A DNA stretch of 64,000 nt from Microbacterium sp. 10M-3C3 (GTDB taxonomy: Bacteria > Actinomycetota > Actinomycetes > Actinomycetales > Microbacteriaceae): assembly GCF_003931875.1 (NCBI RefSeq), contig NZ_CP034245.1, forward strand, positions 868,001 to 932,000. Direction: 5' to 3'. This document shows positions 17,850 to 25,852 of this stretch, one piece after another; the stretch's first letter is position 1, and each line of letters starts with the position of its first letter. The notes below the pieces were generated by a model that searched no databases, had not been told where the DNA came from, and was given only the letters and a program-made list of their open reading frames with translations. The translations under genes and the position numbers were made by a program.

Positions 17850-19037
17850 TCAGACCCGGTCGGCGAGAACCGCGAGCCGGCGCGCGCCGATGCGGGTGAG
17901 GAGCAGGGTCGCCGCCGCGTCGCCGCGCAGGCCGAGCTTCGTGCGCAGCGCGGCGGGATCGACGTCGACGCCGCGCTTCTTGATCTCGAGCGTGCCGATG
18001 CCGCGGGCGCGGAGCGCCTTCGCGAGCGCGCGCGTCTCGAACGGCAGCGTCTCGCGCACGCGGAACGACGACACGAACGGACTCGTGAGGGCCGCGTCGC
18101 CCGTGAGGTACGCGATGGCGGGGGCGAGCATCCCGGCCGACAGGGCACGGGCGACGTCGCCGATCAGCCGGGCCCGGATGACCGCGCCGTCGGGCTCGTG
18201 CACGAAGGCGCCGAGCTCCCGCACCGGCTCGTCCGCCGCGTCGGCGGCGGCGGTGAGCTCCCACGCGTCGTCGCCGCGCGTCACGAGTGCGGCGCGCCGG
18301 ACGCCCGGCCGGGCGAGCGCGCCGCTCCACGCCACGAGCTCGATCGTCGATCCGTCGGCGCTCACCCATTGCGCCTCGACGTCGTGGGGCAGCTCGTCGC
18401 GGTCGAACGCCGGCCCGAGCTTCATCCCGCCCGGCCGTGCGCGCAGCTGCTCCCACGCCCACGGGAGCGGCGGGGAGTAGTCGGCCGCGCGCACCCGCAC
18501 CGTCTCGCCGTGCCCCGCCGAGCGGCGGGCGGGGTCGAGCCACACCGCATCCGCCGCGCCGGGGTCCGCGTCCTCGGCGCGCCCGTGCGCGACCGTGACG
18601 CTCTCCCCGAAGGGCGCGAGGTTGAACGCCGCGATCGCGGCCGTGACCTCGTCGGCGTCGACGGCCGACACCTCGAGGCCGAGCGCCGCCATGCCCAGCG
18701 CATCGCCGCCGATGCCGCATCCGAGGTCGGCGACCCGGCGGATGCCCGCCGCGCGGAAGCGCCCGGCGTGCCGGGCGGCGACCGACAGGCGCGTCGCCTG
18801 CTCGAGCCCCGCGCGGGAGAAGAGCATGCGGTCGGCGAACTCGCCGAACTTCGCCCGGGCGCGCACGCGCAGGCTGGCCTGCGACACCACCGCCGACACG
18901 AGCTCGGGGGAGTGCCCCGCCGCCCGCAGCCGGGACACGGCGCGCGCGACCTCGGCCGTCGACGAGAGGGCGCCCACCTCGTCGACCAGCTGCAGGCCCG
19001 CGGGGGTGAGCAGGGTCGTGAGCTCGGCGATGTCCAC
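17850..19037 (-). CDS. SAM-dependent methyltransferase with THUMP-like domain
   Basis: The central Rossmann fold binds SAM through VADLGCGIGGDALGMA, and WLDPARR follows at the strand where nucleic-acid methyltransferases carry their catalytic proline motif. The N-terminal helical part and a C-terminal THUMP-like region (TLEIKKRGVDVDP) suggest an RNA substrate, but the target is unknown. Two adjacent GTG codons are possible starts. I take 19037, because TAGGGT lies exactly 6 nt before it. Confidence 0.82.
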   Translation of the reverse strand: MDIAELTTLLTPAGLQLVDEVGALSSTAEVARAVSRLRAAGHSPELVSAVVSQASLRVRARAKFGEFADRMLFSRAGLEQATRLSVAARHAGRFRAAGIRRVADLGCGIGGDALGMAALGLEVSAVDADEVTAAIAAFNLAPFGESVTVAHGRAEDADPGAADAVWLDPARRSAGHGETVRVRAADYSPPLPWAWEQLRARPGGMKLGPAFDRDELPHDVEAQWVSADGSTIELVAWSGALARPGVRRAALVTRGDDAWELTAAADAADEPVRELGAFVHEPDGAVIRARLIGDVARALSAGMLAPAIAYLTGDAALTSPFVSSFRVRETLPFETRALAKALRARGIGTLEIKKRGVDVDPAALRTKLGLRGDAAATLLLTRIGARRLAVLADRV

Positions 19038-19043
19038 CACCCC

Positions 19044-19049
19044 ACCCTA
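19044..19049 (-). promoter_or_regulatory. -10 element placing the methyltransferase as a leaderless gene
   Basis: On the minus strand TAGGGT is followed by 6 nt and the GTG at 19037. Confidence 0.45.
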
Positions 19050-19065
19050 GGCGGGGGCTGCGGTG

Positions 19066-19166
19066 CCCCCTGCCGATAGGGGGTTCCCGGACGGGGACCC
19101 CCTCCGGTCCGCCCGCAAACCCCGGAGGCATCCCCGATGCGGCGAGACGGCGCGCGTTCGTACCGT
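19066..19166 (+). promoter_or_regulatory. Control region of the acidic-protein/dynamin operon
   Basis: It begins with CCCCCT-N6-AGGGGG (19066-19083). AGGGGGT and ACCCCCT (19078-19084 and 19097-19103) then flank CCCGGACGGGG. A block CCCCGATGCGGCG (19132-19144), 16 nt, then TACCGT (19161-19166) follows. The last block recurs, with one base change, 15 nt and TACCGT, before the IniB-like gene, and CCCGGACGGGG and AGGGGGT recur there too. It is probably a shared promoter plus operator, perhaps for the LuxR-type regulator encoded nearby. Confidence 0.55.
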
Positions 19167-19214
19167 GAGGTCACCAACACGTCGGGGCGACTGTCCCGGG
19201 AAAGGGAAGGAATC

Positions 19215-20021
19215 ATGGCCTTCGACGACAACACGTACAGTGCGAGCCTGAGCAACGTCATCCGCGACTCGTACAACGACGACGAGACGAACACGTCCAC
19301 GACGACGTGGACGGTGTCCGACTCCGGCAACGAGGACAACTCCACCACCGACAGCGACAACACCGAGAACACGGCGACGGACTCGTTCCACTGGAACTCG
19401 TACAACACCGACAACTCGACGAACCACTCGGGCAACTCGTGGAGCTACTCCAGCACCGACGATCACTCCGACAACTCGCAGAACACCTACACCGACAGCT
19501 CCGACAACTCCGTGAACGCGGGCGTGCGCAGCTACTCGGTGGGAGCGGGGGGCGAGGGGGCGGCGGCGGCCGGCGCGGGCAGCGCCACGATCATCGACCA
19601 GTCGCTCAACGCCAACATCCTCGCCGACGGGCCCGTGCTCCAGCAGGTGGGCTCGACCGCGATCGTCGGCTCGGGCGAGGACTCGATGGTCGCGGGCGGC
19701 GACATCGACGTGTCGTACGACATCGACCAGTCCACGAACATCTCGGCGGGCGGCGACGTCCTCATCGACGGCAGCACCAAGACCGTCACCGAGACGATCG
19801 ACTCGGGCAACACGTCGAACTTCTCGTGGTCGTACGAGGACAACTCGATGGATGTCGACATCGAGGACTCGTACAACACGTGGACCCACGACACCAGCGT
19901 GACCGACTCGTTCAACGAGGACTCGTCGCAGGTGTTCGACACGAGCATCACCGTCGACCTCGACGCGATCGTCGACTCCGACGGCGCGGCGATCGCCGAC
20001 GACCTCGACATCACGCTGTGA
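19215..20021 (+). CDS. Asn/Asp/Ser/Thr-rich acidic repeat protein A of the Ini-like cluster
   Basis: This 268-residue protein is extremely poor in basic residues (two Arg, one Lys), has no cysteine and one proline, and has no signal peptide. Residues 1-100 are low-complexity N/D/S/T with NSYNTDNS-type segments. A Gly/Ala stretch (109-123) leads to a conserved module at about 127-200: IDQSLNANI, VGSGEDSMVAGGD and STNISAGGDVLIDG. The tail is again acidic. It shares this module with the next protein and with the IniB-like protein at 24982. The start at 19215 has GGGAAGGA upstream. It is the first gene of the operon with the dynamins. A structural or scaffold role is inference. Confidence 0.85.
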   Translation: MAFDDNTYSASLSNVIRDSYNDDETNTSTTTWTVSDSGNEDNSTTDSDNTENTATDSFHWNSYNTDNSTNHSGNSWSYSSTDDHSDNSQNTYTDSSDNSVNAGVRSYSVGAGGEGAAAAGAGSATIIDQSLNANILADGPVLQQVGSTAIVGSGEDSMVAGGDIDVSYDIDQSTNISAGGDVLIDGSTKTVTETIDSGNTSNFSWSYEDNSMDVDIEDSYNTWTHDTSVTDSFNEDSSQVFDTSITVDLDAIVDSDGAAIADDLDITL

Positions 20022-20050
20022 CGCGCGGCTGAGACCAGGGAGAGCAGGAC

Positions 20051-20854
20051 ATGTACGACAACAACGACGTCGACCTGAGCGAGGAGACCCGCATCCGCGA
20101 CTCCTTCAACTCGTCGACCACCAACAACGCCAACCTGACGGTCGGTCTCGACAACGTCGGCAACACCGACAACTCCGTCGAGGGCAGTGGCAACGAGACG
20201 AACACGGCGGACGGGTCGTTCCACAACGGCTCCTACAACACCGACAACAGCTCGAACGGGTCGGACAACTCCTTCGACTGGAGCGAGACGGACGACAACT
20301 CCGACAACTCCGTGAACACGTGGACGGATGCCTCGGACCACTCGGTGAACGCGGGCAACCGCGACTACTCGGTGGGCTTCGGGGGCGGCGGCGCCGCGGG
20401 CGGCAGCGCCACCGTCGTCGACCAGTCCCTCAACGCGAACATCGCGGCCGGCGGCGGTGTCGCCCAGTGGGTGTCGCCGACGGCGATCGTCGGCAGCGGC
20501 GAGGGGGCGATGGTCGCCGGCGGCGACCTGACCTTCGACTACACGGTCGACGCGTCGACGAACATCTCCGCCGGCGGTGACGTCCTCATCGACGGCAGCA
20601 CGAAGACCGTGACGGAGACGATCAACTCGGGCAACGAGTACAACGTCGACATCAGCTCGGTCGACAACTCACAGGAGTGGGACCTCGACAACGTGGGGAA
20701 CGAGTACTCCCACACCCTGGCGATCAACGGATCCTTCAACGAGACGGTGGACACCGAGTCCACCGAGACGTGGGACGTCGACGCCAACGTCATCTGGGAC
20801 AGCGATGTCGCCGCCGTGGTCGACGGCGCCGCCGACATCGACGTGGACCTGTGA
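20051..20854 (+). CDS. Asn/Asp/Ser/Thr-rich acidic repeat protein B of the Ini-like cluster
   Basis: This 267-residue protein is a tandem paralogue of the preceding one. It has the same layout: an N/D/S/T-rich first 100 residues, a Gly-rich turn (110-119), the conserved module (about 123-194) with VDQSLNANI, VGSGEGAMVAGGD and STNISAGGDVLIDG, then an acidic tail ending in DIDVDL. The segment STNISAGGDVLIDGSTKT is identical in both, while the flanks have diverged. Only three Arg and one Lys are present, with no cysteine and no signal peptide. It follows the first gene after 29 nt with AGGAC before the ATG. Abundant coat-like or phase-forming behaviour is possible but unproven. Confidence 0.85.
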   Translation: MYDNNDVDLSEETRIRDSFNSSTTNNANLTVGLDNVGNTDNSVEGSGNETNTADGSFHNGSYNTDNSSNGSDNSFDWSETDDNSDNSVNTWTDASDHSVNAGNRDYSVGFGGGGAAGGSATVVDQSLNANIAAGGGVAQWVSPTAIVGSGEGAMVAGGDLTFDYTVDASTNISAGGDVLIDGSTKTVTETINSGNEYNVDISSVDNSQEWDLDNVGNEYSHTLAINGSFNETVDTESTETWDVDANVIWDSDVAAVVDGAADIDVDL

Positions 20855-20883
20855 CGACCGGGTGAGTCCACCGAGCGCGATGA

Positions 20884-20939
20884 CCCCGGGTCGGAACACG
20901 ACCCGGGGCCATCGCATGGGTCCGTCCTCCGGCGGACCC
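20884..20939 (+). terminator. Two hairpins between the acidic-protein and dynamin genes
   Basis: Positions 20884-20908 form a perfect 10-bp stem CCCCGGGTCG with a 5-nt loop. Positions 20918-20939 form a 7-bp stem GGGTCCG with an 8-nt loop. They sit 29 nt after the acidic-protein stop and 22 nt before the IniA-like start. Lacking a U-tract, they may lower dynamin expression relative to the two upstream genes or stabilise the upstream mRNA. Confidence 0.5.
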
Positions 20940-20961
20940 GCTGCCTGACGAAGGAGTCATC

Positions 20962-22833
20962 GTGACCGCATCCGACACCCGCACCGTCGCCGAGCCGCCC
21001 GTCGTAGGGAAGGCGGACGAGACCGCTCCGGCGGAGCTCGTGAGACTCGTGGAGCGGACGCGGTCGTTCACCGGCGCGGTGGGGCGCGCTGATCTGGCCA
21101 GACGTCTCGACGACACGCGATCGCGACTGCTCGACCCGCACGTGCGCGTGATCGTGGTGGGGCAGTTCAAGCAGGGCAAGAGCAAGCTCGTGAACGCCCT
21201 CATCAACGCTCCCGCGTGCGCCGTCGACGACGATGTGGCCACCGCGGTGCCGACGGCCGTCGCGTGGGGCGACGAGCCGTCGGCAGCCGTGTTCGTGCGG
21301 CCCGAGGGCGGCGGCGATGCCACCGTCGAGCGTGTGCCCATTCCGTTCGACCAGCTCGACGCGCATGTGTCGGGGCAGGCGGATGCGGGGCTCGGGCGCG
21401 CGATCGTCGGGGCCGAGGTGCTCGTGCCGCGCGAGATCCTCCGCGGCGGTCTGCGCCTCGTCGACTCGCCGGGCGTCGGGGGCCTGGAGTCGACGCGATC
21501 GCTCGCGACGCTCGCGGCCCTGTCGACGGCGCACGCGGTCATCCTCGTGTCCGACGCGTCGCAGGAGTACACCGAGCCCGAGCTCACGTTCCTCCAGCAC
21601 GCGATGCGCATGTCGCCGAACGTCGCGGCGGTCCTGAGCAAGACCGACATCTACCCGCAGTGGCGCGAGATCCAGGAGATCGACCGAGGTCGCCTCGACG
21701 GCATCGGCGACGTGCCGATCTTCGCGGTCTCCAGCGACCTGCGCCTGCTCGCCGCGGAGCACCAGGACCGCGAGCTCAACGACGAGTCCGGCTTCCCCGC
21801 ACTCGTCGCGCACTTGCGCCGCGACGTGCTCGGCCGCGCCGAGCTGCTGCACCGCCGCGCCGCCGCACACGACCTGACCTCGGTGCTCGATCAGCTGGGA
21901 ATGTCGATCCGCACCGAGCTGAACGCGCTGCTGCATCCGGAGGACACCCCCCGCATGCTCGCGCAGCTGGAGGACGCGAAGGCGCGCGCCGACGAGTTCC
22001 GCGGCCGCTCGGCTCGGTGGCAGGTGACCCTCAGCGACGGCATCGCCGACCTCATCGCCGACACCGAGCACGACCTGCGCGAGCGGCTGCGGCGTGTGCA
22101 GCGCGACGGGGAGACGGCGATCGAGGAGGGCGACCCCGGACCCATCTGGGACCAGATCGCCCAGTGGGTCGACGAGCGGGTGTCGGCGGCGATCTCCGAG
22201 ACGTTCGTGTGGACCAACGAGCGGTCGCAGTGGCTGTCCGAGCGCGTCGCCGACGAGTTCCTCGCAGGTGAGGCCGGCATCCCGCTCATCGACGTGGGGG
22301 ATGTCACGGGCGTGCTCGATCCCGTCGAGCAGCTGCAGTCGCTCGACGAAGGACGCATGGGGGCGGCGGAGAAGATCTACATCGGCGTCCGCGGCTCGTA
22401 CGGCGGCGTGCTGATGGTGGGCCTCGCGACGAGCCTCGTCGGCCTGTCGCTCATCAACCCGCTCTCCCTCCTCGCCGGGGTGCTCGTCGGACGCCGCGCG
22501 TACCGCGAGGACATGAGCGGGCGGCTCACGCGGCGCCAGATTGAGGCGAAGAACCTCCTGCGCCGCCACATCGAGGATGTCGTGTTCCAGGTCGGCAAGC
22601 AGCTGAAGGACCGGCTCCGCCTCGTCCAGCGCGCCTCCCGCGATCACTTCGGCGCGATCGCCGACGAGCTGCACCGGTCGCTGGCCGAATCGGTGCTCGC
22701 CGCGAAGCAGGCGGCCGCCACGTACACCGCCGACCGCGACGGTCGCGTCAAGGAGCTCGAGGCGCGGATGCGTCAGATCGAGGCGCTGCGCTCGCAGATC
22801 CCCGCGATTGAGCCGGTCGCCGGGGCGCGCTGA
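20962..22833 (+). CDS. Dynamin-like GTPase, IniA type
   Basis: This 623-residue GTPase resembles mycobacterial IniA, a bacterial dynamin-like protein that binds and remodels membranes. The G1 motif is GQFKQGKS (67-74), G3 DSPGVGG (168-174) and G4 SKTD (226-229), with a threonine-bearing G2 stretch near 93-98. A long helical stalk follows. The hydrophobic segment at about 481-510 (VLMVGLATSLVGLSLINPL) would be the membrane-inserting paddle, and a second helical arm closes the protein. GTG 20962 has AAGGAG 5 nt upstream. The next GTPase overlaps the stop as TGATG, so the pair is made in a fixed ratio, as expected for a heteromeric dynamin pair. Confidence 0.9.
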   Translation: MTASDTRTVAEPPVVGKADETAPAELVRLVERTRSFTGAVGRADLARRLDDTRSRLLDPHVRVIVVGQFKQGKSKLVNALINAPACAVDDDVATAVPTAVAWGDEPSAAVFVRPEGGGDATVERVPIPFDQLDAHVSGQADAGLGRAIVGAEVLVPREILRGGLRLVDSPGVGGLESTRSLATLAALSTAHAVILVSDASQEYTEPELTFLQHAMRMSPNVAAVLSKTDIYPQWREIQEIDRGRLDGIGDVPIFAVSSDLRLLAAEHQDRELNDESGFPALVAHLRRDVLGRAELLHRRAAAHDLTSVLDQLGMSIRTELNALLHPEDTPRMLAQLEDAKARADEFRGRSARWQVTLSDGIADLIADTEHDLRERLRRVQRDGETAIEEGDPGPIWDQIAQWVDERVSAAISETFVWTNERSQWLSERVADEFLAGEAGIPLIDVGDVTGVLDPVEQLQSLDEGRMGAAEKIYIGVRGSYGGVLMVGLATSLVGLSLINPLSLLAGVLVGRRAYREDMSGRLTRRQIEAKNLLRRHIEDVVFQVGKQLKDRLRLVQRASRDHFGAIADELHRSLAESVLAAKQAAATYTADRDGRVKELEARMRQIEALRSQIPAIEPVAGAR

Positions 22834-24410
22834 TGCGCACGTCGCTCGGCGATGTGGCCGACGTCATCGAGGCCGCGCACGTCCTGTACGCCGACGAGCC
22901 GGCGACCTCCGCGGTGCTCGACGGGTATGGCCGGCGCCTCCGCGAACCGCTGCGCGTGGCCGTCGCAGGCATCGTGAAGGCCGGCAAGTCGACGCTTCTG
23001 AACGCGCTGATCGGCGAGCGGATCGCGCCGACGGATGCGGGCGAGTGCACGCGCACGATCACGTGGTACCGCCATGCCGTCACGGCGCACATCACGATGC
23101 ACCGCCACGACGGCACCACCGAGCGCCTCCCCGTGCGCCGCACCGACGGCCGCCTCGATCTCGATCTGGGGTCTGCGCGCGCCGAGGACGTCGCGTGGAT
23201 CGACGTCGGCTGGCCTTCCGAGAGCCTGCGCTCGATGATCCTCATCGACACCCCGGGCATCGCGTCGGTCACGCGGGAGAACTCCGCGCGGTCGGTCGAG
23301 TTCCTCGTGCCGGAGAACTCGCCCTCCGCCGCCGACGCCATCATCTACCTTCTGCGTCATGTCCACTCCAGCGACGTGCGCTTCCTCGAGGCGTTCCGCG
23401 ACACCGCGGCCGGCGCCTCGCAGACCGTCAACGCGGTCGCGGTGCTCTCACGCGCCGACGAGATCGGCTCGGGCCGCATCGACTCGCTCGTCTCGGCAGC
23501 CGGCATCGCCGATCGCTATCGACGCGACGGCGAGCTGCGGGCTCTGGCCCTGGGCGTGCTGCCGATCGCGGGGCTCCTCGCCGAGGGCGCGCGCACGCTG
23601 CGCGAGAGCGAGTTCATCGCCCTGCGCGAGCTCGCGCGGCTGGATCGTGCCGAGCGCGAGAAGCTGCTCGTCTCCGTCGACCGCTTCGTCCGTCCGACAG
23701 CGGCCACGTCGCTCAGCATCACCGCCCGGGAGAATCTGCTGCAGCGGTTCGGGCTGTTCGGCGTGCGGCTGGCGGCCGCGCTCATCCGGGGCGGCGCCAC
23801 CACGTCGTCGGCACTCGCCGAGCGGCTCGTGCAGCAGTCCGGGATGGTCGCGCTGCAGGAGTTCGTCGTCGACCATTTCCGCCAGCGCGCCGTCGCTCTG
23901 AAGGCCCGCGGCGTGCTGCAGGGCGTCGAGCAGCTCGTGCGGGAGCGTCCGCGCCCCGGAGCGGACGCCGTCCTGGGCGGGATCGAGCGCATCATGGTGC
24001 GCAGCCACGAGCTGCGGGAGCTCGCGCTCCTCGCCCAGCTGCGGACTGCGCCGGTGGCGCTCTCCGTCGACGACGTCGCCGACGCCGAGCGGATCCTCGG
24101 CGGAGCGGGCACCGCTCCGGTGGTGCGCCTCGGCCTCGCCGACACGGCCGGTCGGCCGGAGCGGGACGCCCGCGTCCAGTCGCTCCTCACGCGCTGGCGT
24201 GCGCTCAGCGAGTCGCCGCTGTCGGACCGCTACACCGCGCACCTGTGCCGCATGGTGGTCCGCAGCGTCGAGGGCGTGGCGGCCGACCTCGCCGGCGCCG
24301 GAGCGCACGCCGCGGCACCGGGCGGATCAGTCTCGCGTGACGGACGGCGCGACGCCGGGGGAGCGTCCGACGTCGTGCTGGCGAGCGGTCCAGCGCAGGG
24401 CTCCCGGTAG
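22833..24410 (+). CDS. Dynamin-like GTPase, IniC type
   Basis: This 525-residue GTPase is the partner of the IniA-like protein and close in size to mycobacterial IniC. G1 is GIVKAGKS (46-53), G3 DTPGI (139-143) and G4 the divergent SRAD (206-209). No long hydrophobic paddle is evident, so it may rely on its partner for membrane insertion. Its ATG shares a base with the upstream TGA. The last about 28 codons overlap, antisense, the end of the convergent membrane-protein gene. The C terminus past residue 490 is Gly/Ala-rich and probably disordered. Confidence 0.88.
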   Translation: MRTSLGDVADVIEAAHVLYADEPATSAVLDGYGRRLREPLRVAVAGIVKAGKSTLLNALIGERIAPTDAGECTRTITWYRHAVTAHITMHRHDGTTERLPVRRTDGRLDLDLGSARAEDVAWIDVGWPSESLRSMILIDTPGIASVTRENSARSVEFLVPENSPSAADAIIYLLRHVHSSDVRFLEAFRDTAAGASQTVNAVAVLSRADEIGSGRIDSLVSAAGIADRYRRDGELRALALGVLPIAGLLAEGARTLRESEFIALRELARLDRAEREKLLVSVDRFVRPTAATSLSITARENLLQRFGLFGVRLAAALIRGGATTSSALAERLVQQSGMVALQEFVVDHFRQRAVALKARGVLQGVEQLVRERPRPGADAVLGGIERIMVRSHELRELALLAQLRTAPVALSVDDVADAERILGGAGTAPVVRLGLADTAGRPERDARVQSLLTRWRALSESPLSDRYTAHLCRMVVRSVEGVAADLAGAGAHAAAPGGSVSRDGRRDAGGASDVVLASGPAQGSR

Positions 24411-24995
24411 CGCGGCGAACAGCAGTCCGACGACGGCGAGTCCGAGGGCGAGCAGCTGGATCTGCACGAGAGGCGCGCCACGCTGACCGAGCGCGACGAG
24501 CTCCCGGCACGCGAGGAAGGCGAGGCCCTGGAACAGCAGGGTGCCCAGGAGCCACCACCGCGTGTTCGGTCGGCGGTTGGAGAACGACACGAGCAGCGTC
24601 ACCTGGACGAGCCACAGCGCGACGAACGCCCCGAACACGACCCAGAACACGATGTCGGCGGCCGTCTCGTACGTCTCGTCGGCCCGGCTGCCGTCGACGC
24701 CGCGGATGATCTCGACGATCTCCGGGAGCTGCGGCGTGCGGATCACGAACAGGTACACGACCGCAAATGCGCTCACCGCGAGCGAGAGCACCCACGAGAG
24801 CTGACTCATACGCACCGAGGCGGGCGCCGGCCGCTTCACGATGATCGGCGCGCCCTCCTTGCCGGAGAGGGGGGGCCGGGCGGGTGCGGCCCGACCCTCC
24901 CCCGTCTCAGGTGCCGTGGCCGGCTGCGGCGCCGGCGCGACCGGTCGCCGGGCGCCATTGCCCGGCGACCGCCGCTCGAGATCAGAAGTCGTCAT
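24327..24995 (-). CDS. Four-helix membrane protein of the Ini-like cluster
   Basis: This 222-residue protein has a Pro/Ala-rich cytoplasmic N terminus (about 60 residues) and four hydrophobic helices, seen at LSWVLSLAVSAFAVVYLFVI, IVFWVVFGAFVALWLVQV, WWLLGTLLFQGLAFLA and a final LALGLAVVGLLFAALPG. No family is recognised. The ATG at 24995 lies inside the end of the IniB-like gene (14-nt overlap), so the two are translationally coupled. It converges with, and overlaps by 84 bp, the IniC-like gene. It may be the membrane anchor or receptor for the cluster; that is inference. Confidence 0.75.
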   Translation of the reverse strand: MTTSDLERRSPGNGARRPVAPAPQPATAPETGEGRAAPARPPLSGKEGAPIIVKRPAPASVRMSQLSWVLSLAVSAFAVVYLFVIRTPQLPEIVEIIRGVDGSRADETYETAADIVFWVVFGAFVALWLVQVTLLVSFSNRRPNTRWWLLGTLLFQGLAFLACRELVALGQRGAPLVQIQLLALGLAVVGLLFAALPGALRWTARQHDVGRSPGVAPSVTRD

Positions 24996-25716
24996 CGGCT
25001 GGCATGTCCGAGATCGTCGTGTCGGACGAGTCGAACACCGTCGTGGCGTCCGTGTCGACCGTGGTCTCGGTGTAGGTCGACGCGCTGTCGTCGTACGAGT
25101 CCGTGACCGTCTCCGCCGTCGTGTCGGTGTTGCCCGAGCCGACGATCGTGGCGACCGTCGACGCATCCGTGGTGGTCGTCGTCTCCGTCTGGGTGTTGTT
25201 CGAGCCGGTCGTCGTGGTCTCGGCGATGTCGCTGTCGATCGCGACGTCGTCGCCGGCGTCGATGTTCGTCGACTGATCGATGTCGGTGTCCACCGTCGCG
25301 TCGTCGCCGGCCGCCATCGAGCCGTCGCCGGAGGCGACCACGGCCTCCTGGTCGAACACCTGCGTGACGTCGCCGGTCGCCCAGATGTTCTGGTTGACGG
25401 ACTGGTCGATCACCGTGTCGCGGTCGTCGATGTACGAGAAGTTCGACGTGATCGTCTTGATCTCGCGTACGACCGGGTCGGGGGCCGGCGTCGGCGGGGC
25501 GGCCACCTTCACGACCTGCATCGGCACGACGTCGGGCCGTTCGGCGATGATCGGGGCGACCGCGCACACATCGGAGGCGCTCATGCCCGAGAGCCCGCGC
25601 TGGGCGAGGGTCCCTTCCGGATCCGCCTCGAACTCCGCCGCCGCCTCCGGGTCGCGCAGGAGGCTGAGGATGAACTCGATGAGGGCGTCGGCGATCGTGG
25701 CCAAGGTGACGCTCAT
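24982..25716 (-). CDS. IniB N-terminal domain protein with Asp/Thr-rich repeats
   Basis: Residues 1-55 match the IniB N-terminal domain: LIEFILSLLRDPEAAAEFEA followed by DPEGTLAQRGLSG and a VCAVAPII helix. A proline-rich linker (72-82) leads to the module shared with the two plus-strand acidic proteins: IDQSVNQNI (103-111), VASGDGSMAAGDD and DQSTNIDAGDDVAIDSD (147-163). The tail is almost pure T/D/S/N and ends DMPADDDF. There is no signal peptide. The ATG at 25716 has AAGGAG. In Mycobacterium iniB precedes iniA and iniC; here it is on the opposite strand, facing them. The biochemical role of IniB is unknown. Confidence 0.85.
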   Translation of the reverse strand: MSVTLATIADALIEFILSLLRDPEAAAEFEADPEGTLAQRGLSGMSASDVCAVAPIIAERPDVVPMQVVKVAAPPTPAPDPVVREIKTITSNFSYIDDRDTVIDQSVNQNIWATGDVTQVFDQEAVVASGDGSMAAGDDATVDTDIDQSTNIDAGDDVAIDSDIAETTTTGSNNTQTETTTTTDASTVATIVGSGNTDTTAETVTDSYDDSASTYTETTVDTDATTVFDSSDTTISDMPADDDF

Positions 25717-25746
25717 GGTCGTCTCCTTCCTGAAAGGGTGTGTTCG

Positions 25747-25815
25747 ACGGTATTGCGTGGCCGCCGCCGCCGCGTCGGGGGAGGACCCCCCACCCGGACG
25801 GGGTCACTAGGGGGT
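25747..25815 (-). promoter_or_regulatory. Control region of the IniB-like gene
   Basis: Read on the minus strand it has ACCCCCT (25815-25809), CCCCGTCCGGG (25803-25793), GGGGGGT, then CCCCGACGCGGCG (25780-25768), 15 nt, and TACCGT (25752-25747), 30 nt before the ATG. The last block matches the one before the acidic-protein operon almost exactly. It separates the LuxR-type gene from the IniB-like gene, so the latter has its own promoter. Confidence 0.55.
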
Positions 25816-25852
25816 GCCGGGATGCGCGGCCCGGGGGTGTGGGGGATCGCGC

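Noticed and set aside
19307..20032. Alternative frame with Gln/Arg/Gly-rich product over the acidic protein
   Set aside because: It lacks a ribosome-binding site and its composition is the expected frame-shifted reading of AAC/GAC/TCC codons.
19215..20854. Classically secreted adhesin or biofilm protein
   Set aside because: Composition resembles some adhesins, but neither protein has a signal peptide, transmembrane anchor or sorting signal.
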